NCBI RefSeq assembly: GCF_009208105.1
Contig: NZ_WFKL01000001.1
Coordinates: forward strand, 1,922,001-1,986,000
From: Rouxiella sp. S1S-2
GTDB taxonomy: Bacteria; Pseudomonadota; Gammaproteobacteria; Enterobacterales; Enterobacteriaceae
DNA length: 64,000 nt
Direction of reading: 5' to 3'
Both the position numbers and the translations under genes were made by a program. The notes under the pieces are model-generated. The model was not told where the DNA came from, searched no databases, and saw only the letters and a list, made by a program, of their open reading frames with translations. Of this stretch, positions 28,928 through 37,917 are shown piece after piece. The stretch's first letter is position 1. The number at the start of each line of letters is the position of its first letter.

Positions 28928-29245
28928 GCATACACCTTTTTATAATGATTAAGAAACTAAAAAAGCCACCCGAGGGTGACGATAATATACTGAGGAATAG
29001 TCGAAAGATTGTACCTCGTCATGCTTTTTAAGCAAATCGCATGCTGAAATTTCATGAACTGCCGCAGTTATAGTATTTAGTATATTCAGCGTTTGTGACG
29101 TTTTTTCCGCGCAGCCTGAATGTTGGCCTGTTGTTTGGGGTTCGCGTGCTTTCTTCTGTTCTTGAATTTGGCTTTCACGTCAATCTGCGGCAAACTTATC
29201 AATATTATATTTTGGAATTTTAATTGAATTGAAGAGGCACACCCT

Positions 29246-29899
29246 ATGTTTACCGGAATAGTACAGGGCACTGGCACTCTGGTGTCCGTTGTCGAAAAAC
29301 CTAACTTCAGAACGCATGTGGTTAAAATGCCGGCCGAGATGCTGCCAAATCTGGCGCTGGGCGCCTCGGTTGCCCACAACGGCTGTTGTTTAACGGTAAC
29401 CAAGGTTGAAAATGACTTGGTCAGTTTTGATTTAATTAAAGAGACGCTGCGCCTGACCAACTTGGGTGACCTGCAGGTTGGGGACGAGGTTAATTTAGAG
29501 CGTGCGGCCAGCTTTAACGACGAAATTGGCGGCCATTTAATGTCAGGCCACATTGTTTGCACCGCAGAAGTTCAAAAAATTCTGACATCAGAAAATAATC
29601 GTCAAATATGGTTCCGCCTGCCGCATCCAGATTACATGAAGTATATTTTACACAAAGGTTATATCGGCATTGACGGTATCAGTCTGACGGTTGGAGAGGT
29701 GACCAGCAGCCGTTTTTGTGTGCATCTTATTCCTGAGACGCTGGAGCGTACCACGCTGGGTGCAAAACGTCTGGGCGATAAAATCAATATTGAAATTGAC
29801 CCGCAAACACAGGCAATTGTCGATACCGTTGAACGCGTACTTGCCAGTCGTGAAGCCGCGATGGCCGCCGCAGCAGCCTTGGCCGAACAGCCGAAATAA
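29246..29899 (+). CDS. ribE: Riboflavin synthase alpha chain RibE (RibC)
   Basis: Riboflavin synthase dismutates two 6,7-dimethyl-8-ribityllumazine molecules to riboflavin. Its 217 residues contain the two lumazine-binding beta-barrel repeats of the family: N-terminal [18 protein letters not shown] with NGCCLTV, and the second repeat around [16 protein letters not shown] and [11 protein letters not shown]. The C-terminal tail is Ala-rich. No FMN riboswitch is apparent in the 318-base gap to mdtK. A bidirectional terminator follows, shared with convergent cfa. Confidence 0.96.
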   Translation: MFTGIVQGTGTLVSVVEKPNFRTHVVKMPAEMLPNLALGASVAHNGCCLTVTKVENDLVSFDLIKETLRLTNLGDLQVGDEVNLERAASFNDEIGGHLMSGHIVCTAEVQKILTSENNRQIWFRLPHPDYMKYILHKGYIGIDGISLTVGEVTSSRFCVHLIPETLERTTLGAKRLGDKINIEIDPQTQAIVDTVERVLASREAAMAAAAALAEQPK

Positions 29900-29983
29900 G
29901 TGTAGTCCGGTTCAATAACGTGCTGGAATAGCCGCCGGATAGGTTATTAGGCGTGTGAAAAGTAAGAGTTTGCGCGTAAATGC

Positions 29984-30021
29984 AAAAAGCCGAAAACAAT
30001 AAAATTTGTTTTCGGCTTTTT
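29984..30021. terminator. Bidirectional terminator between ribE and cfa
   Basis: A 14-base-pair perfect stem (AAAAAGCCGAAAAC at 29984-29997, GTTTTCGGCTTTTT at 30008-30021). The A/T-rich ends supply a U-tract to transcripts from either side. Confidence 0.92.
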
Positions 30022-30049
30022 AGTATTTGAATCTTGTTCGCAAACAAAC

Positions 30050-31201
30050 TCAGCGCGGTACGCGAATGCCACCCTCAACGCCGTTAGGGCTGAGCACCAC
30101 CTGCCATAACTGAATATCGCGCGCACGGAATGCACCTGCGCAAGCGTTCAGATAATAGGTGAACATGCGGTAGAACCGGTCGGAATAATTGTCTGCGATA
30201 GTAGGCCATGACGCCAGAAAACGGTCATACCAGGCCATTAATGTTCTGTCGTAGTCTGAGCCGATATTGTGCCAGTCCTCCATCACGAATAATCCCTCGG
30301 TAGTCTGCGCAATATGTTTCACCGACGGCAAGCAGCCGTTGGGGAATATATATTTATCAATCCACGGATCAACGTTGAGGTCGGTTCTGTTGGCGCCAAT
30401 AGTGTGCAGCAGGAAAAGACCGTCAGGTTTAATATTACGCTTTACCACGTCGAAATAGGTTTGGTAATTTTTAGGCCCAACGTGTTCAAACATGCCGACG
30501 GAAACAATCCTGTCAAACTGATCGTTTAAGTCACGATAGTCCTGCAGCAAGATAGTGACATCAAGGCCTTCGCAGCGTTCCTGAGCCATTTTTTGCTGTT
30601 CGGCAGAGATAGTGACACCAAAAACGCTTACGCCGTAGTTTCTGGCGGCATATTCCGCCAAACCACCCCAACCGCAGCCAATATCAAGCAAACGCTGCCC
30701 TGGTTGCAGTTGCAGCTTATCGCAAATCATTTTTAATTTGGCTTCTTGTGCCTGCTCAAGCGTGGTGGCGTCTTTCCAGTATGCACATGAATATTGCATA
30801 AACGGGTCGAGCATTTTACTAAAGAGATCATTACCGAGGTCGTAATGTTCTTTACCGACAATCCACGCGCGTTTGCGAGATTGCAGGTTGGTCAGTCGCG
30901 CCGCAGCAATGCGCAACGTATCTTTGAGGTGATGCGGGAGTTTATCTTCAAGCCCCGCCTCTACGACGCGATGAAAGAACATGTCTAATCTTTCACATTC
31001 CCACCAGCCGTCCATATAACTCTCGCCAAGGCCTAGAGAGCCGTCCTGGAGCACGCGCTTAAAAAAGTCGGGATTTTTAACTTTAATGTCAAAAGGGCGG
31101 GTTCCATTAACTTCAATGCCTGCCATCGTTAACATTTCGCTCGCGATTCGGTACCAATGATTGTCTTGAATACTCAAGTCTTCTACACACGATGAACTCA
31201 T
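30050..31201 (-). CDS. cfa: Cyclopropane-fatty-acyl-phospholipid synthase Cfa
   Basis: Cfa methylenates unsaturated acyl chains of membrane phospholipids using S-adenosylmethionine, hardening the membrane in stationary phase and acid stress. Its 383 residues match the E. coli 382. The SAM-binding motif LLDIGCGWGGLAEYAAR is near residue 168, with upstream GKEHYDLGNDLFSKMLD (lipid-site region) and the bicarbonate-site motif VGMFEHVGPKNY near 237. The 346-base upstream gap to punC contains no recognisable gene and presumably the promoter and sRNA-responsive leader known for cfa. Confidence 0.96.
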   Translation of the reverse strand: MSSSCVEDLSIQDNHWYRIASEMLTMAGIEVNGTRPFDIKVKNPDFFKRVLQDGSLGLGESYMDGWWECERLDMFFHRVVEAGLEDKLPHHLKDTLRIAAARLTNLQSRKRAWIVGKEHYDLGNDLFSKMLDPFMQYSCAYWKDATTLEQAQEAKLKMICDKLQLQPGQRLLDIGCGWGGLAEYAARNYGVSVFGVTISAEQQKMAQERCEGLDVTILLQDYRDLNDQFDRIVSVGMFEHVGPKNYQTYFDVVKRNIKPDGLFLLHTIGANRTDLNVDPWIDKYIFPNGCLPSVKHIAQTTEGLFVMEDWHNIGSDYDRTLMAWYDRFLASWPTIADNYSDRFYRMFTYYLNACAGAFRARDIQLWQVVLSPNGVEGGIRVPR

Positions 31202-31547
31202 AGCTTCTCCATCACTTTCTCTTCTGACTTATTAACCTGCTTTAAAAGCAACGGCCATTTGCAGGTCTTTATGAGAACAGGCGATTTATCCGCCTTGTCT
31301 GAAATATGACTATGAACAGAGGAAAATACAGAGGACACCTGACGATAATTCGCCGCGGTGAAAGCATCCTTGCACTAAAAATGTGACGCGTTTCGCGCGC
31401 CTAAAAGTTACTGTGATAAAAGTTTTGTAAAAGTGATATTTTATTATGTTGTTTTGAGTATAAGCTCGCCTGCGCGCATTCTCAATATTAAATCGCTGCA
31501 GGCGCATCTATTGTTCAAGTTATTGTACCGCAAGGGTATTATTGCAA
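31202..31547. other. cfa promoter/leader region
   Basis: An AT-rich 346-base gap. cfa in E. coli has two promoters and a long sRNA-targeted leader; I could not identify those elements here by eye. A 65-codon minus-strand frame (31310-31507) shows no coding signs. Confidence 0.35.
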
Positions 31548-32747
31548 TCAGTTAGCATGCTCTGCTTCTGGATGTCCAGACTTCTCTTCCTTCGCCGAAA
31601 GCGTTAAAAGAAAATATCCAATCCCGACAAGCCCAACCGTCGACAGCATTACCGTCACCGTAGAGAACAACGGCTGCTCGATAAATGCAGAAACCATCAT
31701 GCTGGCGAAAAAACACAAACCTAACTGTAGCGTATTTTGCAATGCTGCAGCCTTGCCTGTATTGGCAGGAAATGCCATTAGTGCATTTGCCACTACAATC
31801 GGGTAACAGGCACCGTTAACTAACGCCATCAGACAGAATGGGATTAACAGGGTCACCAGTGTTGATTGCGTCATTGTCGCAATAAAATAAAGTGACACGA
31901 CGCTTACAGCATAGCCCACTAATAGCCAAGGCAATAGGCGGGTGCCTTCAATTTTACTGATAAGCATTCTGCAGCCGTAACCACCGAGTAAAAAGGCTAT
32001 CGTTTGAGGAACATAGCTTAGGCCAATGGCTGAGGGTCCGTATCCCATTTCACTTAAAATAAAAGGTGAGCCGGTCAGCCAGGCAAAAAATCCAGCCGAG
32101 GAGGCGGAGTAAATCAGCACGTTTCCGGTATAGACACGCGATGACAGCATGGCGGTAAGCCCACTTTGCGGCTGCAGCTTCTCGGCAATCGATTTTTTAG
32201 TTTCCCGCAGGGTAAAAGTAAACATCAGCAACAGAGCACTGATAACCAGCAGCAGTGCGAAAATCACTCGCCAGTTAAAATGGTTGAGCACCCAGGCACC
32301 CACCAGCGGCGCCAGTGCAGGTGAAAGCGCGACCAACGGCATAATGCTGGCAAACGTACGTTTTGCAACCGATGCAGAGTAACGGTCAACCACCAGTGCC
32401 TGCCAGCTTACCGCCGCTGCACATACCCCAACCGCCTGCATAAAACGCAGAACCAGCAGTAACTCGGTGCTCTGCACCCAGATCATGCCAAGGCAGCTGA
32501 TTGAAAAGAGGCTTAGACCGGCGAGTAAAATCGGCTTGCGGCCAAAGCGGTCGGAGAGCGGGCCCCAAAATAGCTGTGCGGCGGCAAAGCCTGCCAGAAA
32601 AATGCTCAGGCTCGAGCTGATCGCGCTGGCAGAGGTGCCGAGGTTATCTTGCATCTCGCTGAATGCCGGTAAATACATGTCAGTTGCCAGAAAGCCGAGC
32701 ATGCTCAGCCCAGCAAGGTAGAGTAAAAAGCCAAATGAGGGTTTCAT
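31548..32747 (-). CDS. punC: Purine nucleoside transporter PunC (YdhC), MFS family
   Basis: A 12-helix major facilitator of the Bcr/CflA group. E. coli YdhC (PunC) has been described as a purine ribonucleoside importer controlled by the adjacent LysR regulator PunR. The 399 residues show the MFS motif A region [16 protein letters not shown] (about residue 68), [16 protein letters not shown] (helix 1) and an end rich in charged residues. It is divergent from punR, separated by 171 bases, as in E. coli. The drug-efflux annotation common for this family is an alternative. Confidence 0.88.
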   Translation of the reverse strand: MKPSFGFLLYLAGLSMLGFLATDMYLPAFSEMQDNLGTSASAISSSLSIFLAGFAAAQLFWGPLSDRFGRKPILLAGLSLFSISCLGMIWVQSTELLLVLRFMQAVGVCAAAVSWQALVVDRYSASVAKRTFASIMPLVALSPALAPLVGAWVLNHFNWRVIFALLLVISALLLMFTFTLRETKKSIAEKLQPQSGLTAMLSSRVYTGNVLIYSASSAGFFAWLTGSPFILSEMGYGPSAIGLSYVPQTIAFLLGGYGCRMLISKIEGTRLLPWLLVGYAVSVVSLYFIATMTQSTLVTLLIPFCLMALVNGACYPIVVANALMAFPANTGKAAALQNTLQLGLCFFASMMVSAFIEQPLFSTVTVMLSTVGLVGIGYFLLTLSAKEEKSGHPEAEHAN

Positions 32748-32918
32748 GATGTTCTCTTATAATACGAAAAAGTAGCTAAAAGTGTTGTAGGGGTGTTGCC
32801 AGTGGCGCAGTGTATCTGCTTGGCTTGTGGGTTGTGAAACGTTAATATTTGCACCCTAGGATGAAAAAAATTGAAAGCAAGAGGACGGCGCCAATGAGGT
32901 TTGAAACAGGTGGCAGCA

Positions 32919-33821
32919 ATGTGGTCTGAATATTCTCTGGAAGTGGTGGACGCCGTGGCCCGCAATGGCAGCTTTACCGCGGCTGCACAGGAGCTTAATC
33001 GTGTGCCCTCAGCCATCAGTTATCAGGTGCGGCAGTTGGAGGAGTGGCTGGCCGTTCCGCTGTTTGAACGCCGTCACCGCGACGTGGAGTTAACGCCTGC
33101 CGGCCGTATTTTTGTTGATGAAGCGCGCGTGCTTATCAAAAAAATGATATCAACCCGTCGTCAGTGTCAGCAGGTGGCTAATGGTTGGAGCGGCCAGCTG
33201 CGTGTAGCAGTAGACCGTATCGTCAAGCCTGACCGCGTGCGGCAGCTGGTGGTTGATTTCTATCGGGTATTTCCTGATACCGAGCTGTTGATTCAGGGCG
33301 AGGTATTTAACGGGGTATGGGACGCTTTGGCAGACGATCGTGCTGACGTGGCGATTGGCGCAACCAGCGCGGTGCCGGTCGGCGGGCGTTTTAGCTTTCG
33401 CGATATGGGCACGCTGCCGTGGCACTGTGTAGTGAGTGCCCAGCATCCGTTGGCTGCTCATAAAGGCGCATTAAACGATGAGGCCCTGCGTCCTTATCCG
33501 GCGCTGTGTATTGAAGATACTTCAAGAAGTCTACCCAAAAGAGATACCTGGACACTCGATAACCAGCGCCGCCTGGTGGTCCCAGACTGGACCTGTGCCA
33601 TTGATTGCCTGTGTGAGGGGTTGTGCGTTGGCATGCTGCCGGTGCACATGGTTGAGTCGTGGCTAGCGCAAAAAAAACTGGTGGTGCTTGAGTTGGCCAA
33701 CAGCTTTCCTGAAAGTCCGTGCTGCCTGACCTGGGATCAGCGTAACCATTCACTGGCGCTTGACTGGCTGCTTGACTACCTTGGGGAAAGTGAGACCTTG
33801 AACGAGGAATGGCTGCGCTAA
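32919..33821 (+). CDS. punR: LysR-type activator PunR (YdhB)
   Basis: PunR is the LysR regulator that activates the neighbouring transporter gene punC. I chose the ATG at 32919 (300 residues), since it gives the family start MWSEYSLEVVDAVARNGSF; an ATG at 32901 adds six residues. The N-terminal helix-turn-helix is FTAAAQELNRVPSAISYQVR (about residues 20-39), followed by the effector domain. Strong identity to E. coli YdhB extends to the C-terminus (YLGESETLNEEWLR). Convergent with purR, 64 bases away. Confidence 0.9.
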   Translation: MWSEYSLEVVDAVARNGSFTAAAQELNRVPSAISYQVRQLEEWLAVPLFERRHRDVELTPAGRIFVDEARVLIKKMISTRRQCQQVANGWSGQLRVAVDRIVKPDRVRQLVVDFYRVFPDTELLIQGEVFNGVWDALADDRADVAIGATSAVPVGGRFSFRDMGTLPWHCVVSAQHPLAAHKGALNDEALRPYPALCIEDTSRSLPKRDTWTLDNQRRLVVPDWTCAIDCLCEGLCVGMLPVHMVESWLAQKKLVVLELANSFPESPCCLTWDQRNHSLALDWLLDYLGESETLNEEWLR

Positions 33822-33884
33822 AGAAATGCTGCCCTTGGCGCGGCTGAGGGCCAGCGTGAAGGGCAAGTTAGGCTAATAAGTGTA

Positions 33885-34910
33885 TTAACGGCGATAGTCA
33901 AGATACGGGCCATCGGCCACTGAGCGCCTTTCAACCAGCTTGGGCTTCACCTCAATGGTTTGCTGTATTTCGCGCTTGCTGATAATGCGGTCAAGCAGCA
34001 TGGTAAAGGCCATTTCTCCAAGGCGTTCTTTCGGTTGATGTACGGTGGTGAGTGCCGGTGAAAAATAACGCGCATTGCGAACGTTATCATAACCAATGAC
34101 CGAAATGTCTTGAGGAACGCGCAGACCCATTTCGTCGGCTGCACAAATCGCGCCCATTGCCATGACGTCACCGCCGCAGAATACTGCGGTAGGGCGCTGC
34201 TTCTGGTTTAGGATTTTTTGCATCGCCTGGTAACCGGATTCGGGTTCGAAATCGCCCTGAACTACCCATTCATCTCGCACTTCAATGTTGGCTTCGTTTA
34301 ACGCTTTCAGGAAACCACGGTAGCGGCCACCGCCGGTGTTGCGGTTAAGCTGGCCGGGTATGGCGCCAATATCGCGATGGCCACGCTCAATCAGGTAGCG
34401 ACCCGCCAGATAACCGCCCTCGAAGGCGTTATCAATGATGGAGTCGGTGAAGTCGTTTTGCGCTTCGCCCCAGTCCATGACTACCATTGGAATAGACCGG
34501 TACTCTTCCAGCATGGCAAGGAGTTCAGCGGGATATTCTGCACACATTACCAGCAGGCCATCGACGCGTTTTTGCGCCAGCATAGCGAGATAGGCAGTCT
34601 GTTTTTCAAAATCATTATGCGAATTACACAAAATCAGCGTGTAGCCTTTGGCGAAGCAGCTATTTTCGACCGCTTCAATAACTTCGGCAAAATAGGGCGC
34701 TTCACTTGAGGTTGCCAGCAGGCCGATTGATTTAGTGTTATTAACCTTCAGGCTACGCGCGACGGCACTGGGAGAATAGTGCAAATCTTTGATAGCGGCG
34801 CGAACAGCAGCTTTGGTTTCTTCGGCGACGAATCGGGTTTTATTGATGACGTGCGACACGGTTGTAGTCGAAACACCGGCGCGCTTAGCGACATCTTTTA
34901 TCGTGGCCAT
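33885..34910 (-). CDS. purR: Purine repressor PurR
   Basis: PurR is a LacI-family repressor that, with hypoxanthine or guanine bound, shuts down purine synthesis genes. Its 341 residues equal the E. coli length. The N-terminal headpiece [20 protein letters not shown] with hinge helix [10 protein letters not shown] is intact, followed by the periplasmic-binding-protein-like corepressor domain. A PUR-box-like site about 50 bases upstream suggests autoregulation. Its neighbours punR and punC also act on purines. Confidence 0.96.
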   Translation of the reverse strand: MATIKDVAKRAGVSTTTVSHVINKTRFVAEETKAAVRAAIKDLHYSPSAVARSLKVNNTKSIGLLATSSEAPYFAEVIEAVENSCFAKGYTLILCNSHNDFEKQTAYLAMLAQKRVDGLLVMCAEYPAELLAMLEEYRSIPMVVMDWGEAQNDFTDSIIDNAFEGGYLAGRYLIERGHRDIGAIPGQLNRNTGGGRYRGFLKALNEANIEVRDEWVVQGDFEPESGYQAMQKILNQKQRPTAVFCGGDVMAMGAICAADEMGLRVPQDISVIGYDNVRNARYFSPALTTVHQPKERLGEMAFTMLLDRIISKREIQQTIEVKPKLVERRSVADGPYLDYRR

Positions 34911-34955
34911 GTAAAAATCACTCCTGAACTAACCATTTTCAGCACGTTAGTTTTT

Positions 34956-34971
34956 TGTTAATCGTTTGCCT
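34956..34971. promoter_or_regulatory. PurR operator-like site upstream of purR
   Basis: On the minus strand AGGCAAACGATTAACA fits the PUR box ANGCAANCGNTTNCNT at all but two fixed positions. It lies 46 bases upstream of the purR start codon, fitting autorepression. Confidence 0.6.
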
Positions 34972-35247
34972 GCGTGCATTCAACTGCATAAATCATTTTA
35001 AGCAGTCAAATCGTTGGATGGTTCCAGAAAGGCCTGAAAGAAGCGTCGGGCAACTACGACCGGGCACACAGCGTGGTAACCGCTAATTTTCTCTTATAAC
35101 TCAAAAAAGGGAAAGCCAAATTTTTGCTTTAGAGTAAAGTGATAGTGTTGTGTACTTTCTAAATGGACGTTTTGGCGAGATTTAGGCAGAATAAGATGGC
35201 GTACAAAATGTAGGGTTTTTGCCCCTTTTATCTCGTAAGGAGTTCAC

Positions 35248-35337
35248 GTGGATACTAACCTGAAATATTCATTAATGACCGTAGTCTGCGCACTCGCGAT
35301 GATTGTTGCTTTTAGCTTCACCGCAGTCATGCACTAA
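35248..35337 (+). CDS. ynhF: Small membrane protein YnhF
   Basis: A 29-residue peptide, MDTNLKYSLMTVVCALAMIV followed by AFSFTAVMH, starting on a GTG at 35248 with TAAGGAG nine bases upstream. It has a short polar N-terminus and one membrane helix, and aligns throughout with E. coli YnhF (also 29 residues; stress-induced, inner membrane, function unknown). The place beside purR is conserved. A strong terminator follows 18 bases after the stop, so it forms its own short transcript of about 150 bases. It is too short and has the wrong start codon for routine gene finders. Confidence 0.88.
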   Translation: MDTNLKYSLMTVVCALAMIVAFSFTAVMH

Positions 35338-35355
35338 TTTTTAGCGCGAGAACGG

Positions 35356-35395
35356 AAAAGGGCGATTTCTTATCACAGAAATCGCCCTTTTCTAT
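35356..35395. terminator. Strong terminator between ynhF and mepH
   Basis: A 15-base-pair perfect stem (AAAAGGGCGATTTCT at 35356-35370, AGAAATCGCCCTTTT at 35377-35391) with a six-base loop, followed by CTATTTT. It serves ynhF and, from the other side, could serve convergent mepH. Confidence 0.92.
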
Positions 35396-35473
35396 TTTAC
35401 CAAAACGACGCACCGTTTTAGTCTTAAACCATTCGTTAAATGCTATTCACAGGTTTCAGCGAGAAATCATTAT

Positions 35474-36385
35474 TTAACGAATCGTTTTTGGCGTCATCAC
35501 CCGGCGAGCACCCACATAGTGGTCTTGCCAGTAGTTATCTGCCAGATAACTAATTTTAATCTCTTCACCGGTGCGCGGTGACTGAATAAATTTGCCGTTG
35601 CCGAGATAAACGCCTACGTGATCGGCTGCGCCGCGTTTTGTTATTCTAAAGAACACCAGATCGCCCGACTCAAGTTCACCGCGTGCAACCGGTGCTGCAT
35701 CACGCAAATGGTACATCTCATTGGCGGTGCGAGGCATTTTAATTCGCATTAAATCTTTGTACGCGTAATAGACCAAACCGCTGCAATCAAATCCGGTGTT
35801 AGGTGAGGTACCACCCCAGCGATAAGGCTTGCCGACCTGGTGCATCAGCTTGTTCATCGCGGTCTCTTTCGCGTGCAGGTATTTCTTCTTATGTGCTGCG
35901 CTTAACGTGAGCGGTGCGCAGGATTCTGTTTTTGCCTGATGCTTACGGTGTCGGCCGTAGGCTTTTTTCGGTTCTTTCGCGCAGACCACGTTGGTCGTGC
36001 TGGCAAGAGAAGTTGTAATATTTTTAATTTCTCGTTTCGGCTTTTCAGCCTGATGTTTCGCCAGCTTTCGGCTGACCGGCTTTTCGGCCTTGTGTCTTAC
36101 TAACTTAGTACTGGTAGGGTGTTTAGCTTCCACCTTCGTTTTGGCATGCACCTTTTCTTTTGTCTTACTGTGTTCTTTTGCTTTTGATTGTTCTTTTACC
36201 GGAACAACTTTGGTCTTCTTATTGCTTCTGGCAACGACCTTTCGCTTTCGTCGTTCATCAGGCTTTGCCTGACTTACGTGCGCTTCCGCTTGCTTTGCAG
36301 AAACGCGACTGCTTGGCGAAGCATGCGCCAAATTCAAAAAAAGCTGGGTAAACAGCAGCACAAAAAGCGTAAACATTAAACGCAT
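35474..36385 (-). CDS. mepH: Peptidoglycan DD-endopeptidase MepH (YdhO), NlpC/P60
   Basis: MepH cleaves 4-3 peptide cross-links in the cell wall, making room for new strands. Its 303 residues have a signal peptide (cleaved after AHA, about residue 22), a long low-complexity Lys/Ala/Thr/His-rich linker (about 30-165; longer and more repetitive than in E. coli, 271 residues in all) and an NlpC/P60 domain with catalytic Cys201 in GFDCSGLVYYAYKDL and His256 in ADHVGVYLGNGKFIQSPR. The C-terminus YVGARRVMTPKT is nearly identical to E. coli. In E. coli the gene is followed upstream of purR by sodB and ydhP, which are missing here. Confidence 0.93.
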   Translation of the reverse strand: MRLMFTLFVLLFTQLFLNLAHASPSSRVSAKQAEAHVSQAKPDERRKRKVVARSNKKTKVVPVKEQSKAKEHSKTKEKVHAKTKVEAKHPTSTKLVRHKAEKPVSRKLAKHQAEKPKREIKNITTSLASTTNVVCAKEPKKAYGRHRKHQAKTESCAPLTLSAAHKKKYLHAKETAMNKLMHQVGKPYRWGGTSPNTGFDCSGLVYYAYKDLMRIKMPRTANEMYHLRDAAPVARGELESGDLVFFRITKRGAADHVGVYLGNGKFIQSPRTGEEIKISYLADNYWQDHYVGARRVMTPKTIR

Positions 36386-36873
36386 GGCGTCGCTACCAAT
36401 ATTAGGCCGAAGTTAAACATCAAAAGATGTCCCAGTATTCCCCAAAAGCGGGAGACAAAACAGCACGAATTGCTTCGATTCTAATTCATATTGTGAGTAA
36501 AAGTTAATAACTTTTTTTTTGGGCGAAATATAAGCTATAACGCTGAAAAATTAACCTAAATTCAGAGGCTTAAACTCACCTTACCCAAAGGATCTTGTCA
36601 AGATCGTTTGGGTTAAAGTCACAGAATAAAAATGTTATTCTATATGAATGTTTATTTTTGCACTGTTTTGGTAATCAGGGATACTATCACCGACATTAGG
36701 GTGATGCATCAACTTAGGCTTATTTAGCGTGTAAAGACCCTACAAAAAATGACGTTTTCATCTGAGCGCTGCCCTCGTTACAATGGCAGACAGTTGATCA
36801 GGTTTTTCCCGATTTAAGCTTTTGCGACATAAATACGACGTAACAGCCAATTAATGGCTTGAGGAAGCAAAAA
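36386..36873. other. Long mepH-grxD intergenic region
   Basis: A 488-base divergent gap expected to contain both promoters. Apart from a long palindrome at 36583-36613 (listed separately) I see no gene; an AT-rich stretch at 36480-36540 is next to mepH. Confidence 0.4.
36583..36613. repeat. 31-base imperfect palindrome in the mepH-grxD gap
   Basis: ACCCAAA (36583-36589) pairs with TTTGGGT (36607-36613), and GATCTTG (36591-36597) with CAAGATC (36599-36605), with one G/G mismatch between the two stems. No T-run follows on either strand, so a dyad operator, an RNA hairpin or chance are all possible. Confidence 0.5.
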
Positions 36874-37221
36874 ATGACCACCACTATTGAAAAAATCCAA
36901 CAACAGGTTTCCGAGAACCCAATTCTTCTTTATATGAAAGGCTCTCCTAAACTGCCAAGCTGCGGTTTCTCTGCACAGGCCGTTCAGGCGCTGTCAGCCT
37001 GCGGCGAGCGTTTCGCCTATGTCGATATCCTGCAAAACCCGGATATCCGCGCCGAAATGCCAAAATTCGCTAACTGGCCAACCTTCCCACAGCTGTGGGT
37101 TGACGGTGAACTTGTCGGCGGCTGCGATATCGTCATCGAAATGTATCAGCGTGGCGAACTTCAGCAGTTGATCAAAGAAACGGCCGAGAAATACAAATCT
37201 CAGGAAGAGCAGCCAGAATAA
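36874..37221 (+). CDS. grxD: Monothiol glutaredoxin GrxD
   Basis: Grx4 is a monothiol glutaredoxin that binds [2Fe-2S] clusters, often with BolA, and takes part in cluster delivery. The ATG at 36874 (115 residues; GAGGAAG upstream) fits the family start MTTTIEKIQQQVSENPI; a TTG at 36859 is upstream in frame. The active site CGFS is at residues 30-33, preceded by MKGSPKLPS; the GSH-binding region is WPTFPQLWVDGELVGGCDI. It is monocistronic with its own terminator. Confidence 0.96.
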   Translation: MTTTIEKIQQQVSENPILLYMKGSPKLPSCGFSAQAVQALSACGERFAYVDILQNPDIRAEMPKFANWPTFPQLWVDGELVGGCDIVIEMYQRGELQQLIKETAEKYKSQEEQPE

Positions 37222-37276
37222 GCCGTCTCGACTCTGATAAAGAACGGCCAGGATAGCTGCTTTTCAGATTAATGAA

Positions 37277-37304
37277 GAACCCCACTTTTGTGTGGGGTTT
37301 TTTT
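37277..37304 (+). terminator. Terminator of grxD
   Basis: An eight-base-pair stem (AACCCCAC at 37278-37285, GTGGGGTT at 37292-37299) followed by a T-run, 56 bases after the stop. Confidence 0.9.
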
Positions 37305-37442
37305 ATGAGGTCGTGAAGCCGATAACGTGAAATCCACAGCGGGAGGTAGGGCGCTCGGGCCTAACCTTGGGGTTGATGAACGCGCTATGGCTTGTATATT
37401 GACCAAGCCAATCTGGTTAATGAGTCAGCGTAGGAGTGCAAC

Positions 37443-37841
37443 ATGATAAATCATCTTGATCATCTGGTATTAACCACCCACGACGTGAAAGCGTGTGTCG
37501 ATTTTTATACCCGAGTATTGGGTTTTACGCTTGAACAGTTTGGGGCAAATAGGTTAGCGCTTAAGTTTGGTGAACAAAAAATAAATATCCACGAGTATGG
37601 TAAAGAAATAGAACCCAAAGCACACCTGCCTGTTCCGGGGTCTCTCGACCTTTGTTTTATCGCTTCACTGCCTATCGAACAGGTTAAATTAAAATTAGAA
37701 AGCCATCATTGGCCGATTCTTGAAGGGCCAGTGAATAGAACCGGCGCGCAGGGGCCGATTGTTTCATTATATATGCGAGACCCCGATCTGAACCTCATCG
37801 AGATATCACGTTATATTGCTCAGCCTTCCTCGGGAAACTAA
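37443..37841 (+). CDS. VOC-family (glyoxalase/dioxygenase fold) protein
   Basis: A 132-residue single vicinal-oxygen-chelate protein: INHLDHLVLTTHDVKACVDF at the start and MRDPDLNLIEISRY at the end are the two metal-ligand strands (His6 and the C-terminal Glu), with KINIHEY and DLCFIA between. Related proteins are annotated as catechol-dioxygenase-like or virulence-related. The substrate is unknown. It is distinct from gloA 1.3 kb away and is not present between grxD and rnt in E. coli. It is convergent with rnt and shares a terminator with it. Confidence 0.75.
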   Translation: MINHLDHLVLTTHDVKACVDFYTRVLGFTLEQFGANRLALKFGEQKINIHEYGKEIEPKAHLPVPGSLDLCFIASLPIEQVKLKLESHHWPILEGPVNRTGAQGPIVSLYMRDPDLNLIEISRYIAQPSSGN

Positions 37842-37852
37842 AAATGAGTGTC

Positions 37853-37889
37853 ATAAAAAAAGCGGCGTTGAAAAGCCGCTGATTTTTTT
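37853..37889. terminator. Bidirectional terminator between the VOC gene and rnt
   Basis: AGCGGC (37861-37866) pairs with GCCGCT (37875-37880), flanked by an A-run on the left and a T-run on the right, so it can serve both convergent genes. Confidence 0.8.
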
Positions 37890-37917
37890 AATTTTTAGAA
37901 CTTTATTCCCGCCGAGC

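Noticed and set aside
31310..31507. 65-codon minus-strand frame between cfa and punC.
   Set aside because: Within the cfa leader, no start signal and no similarity to known small proteins.
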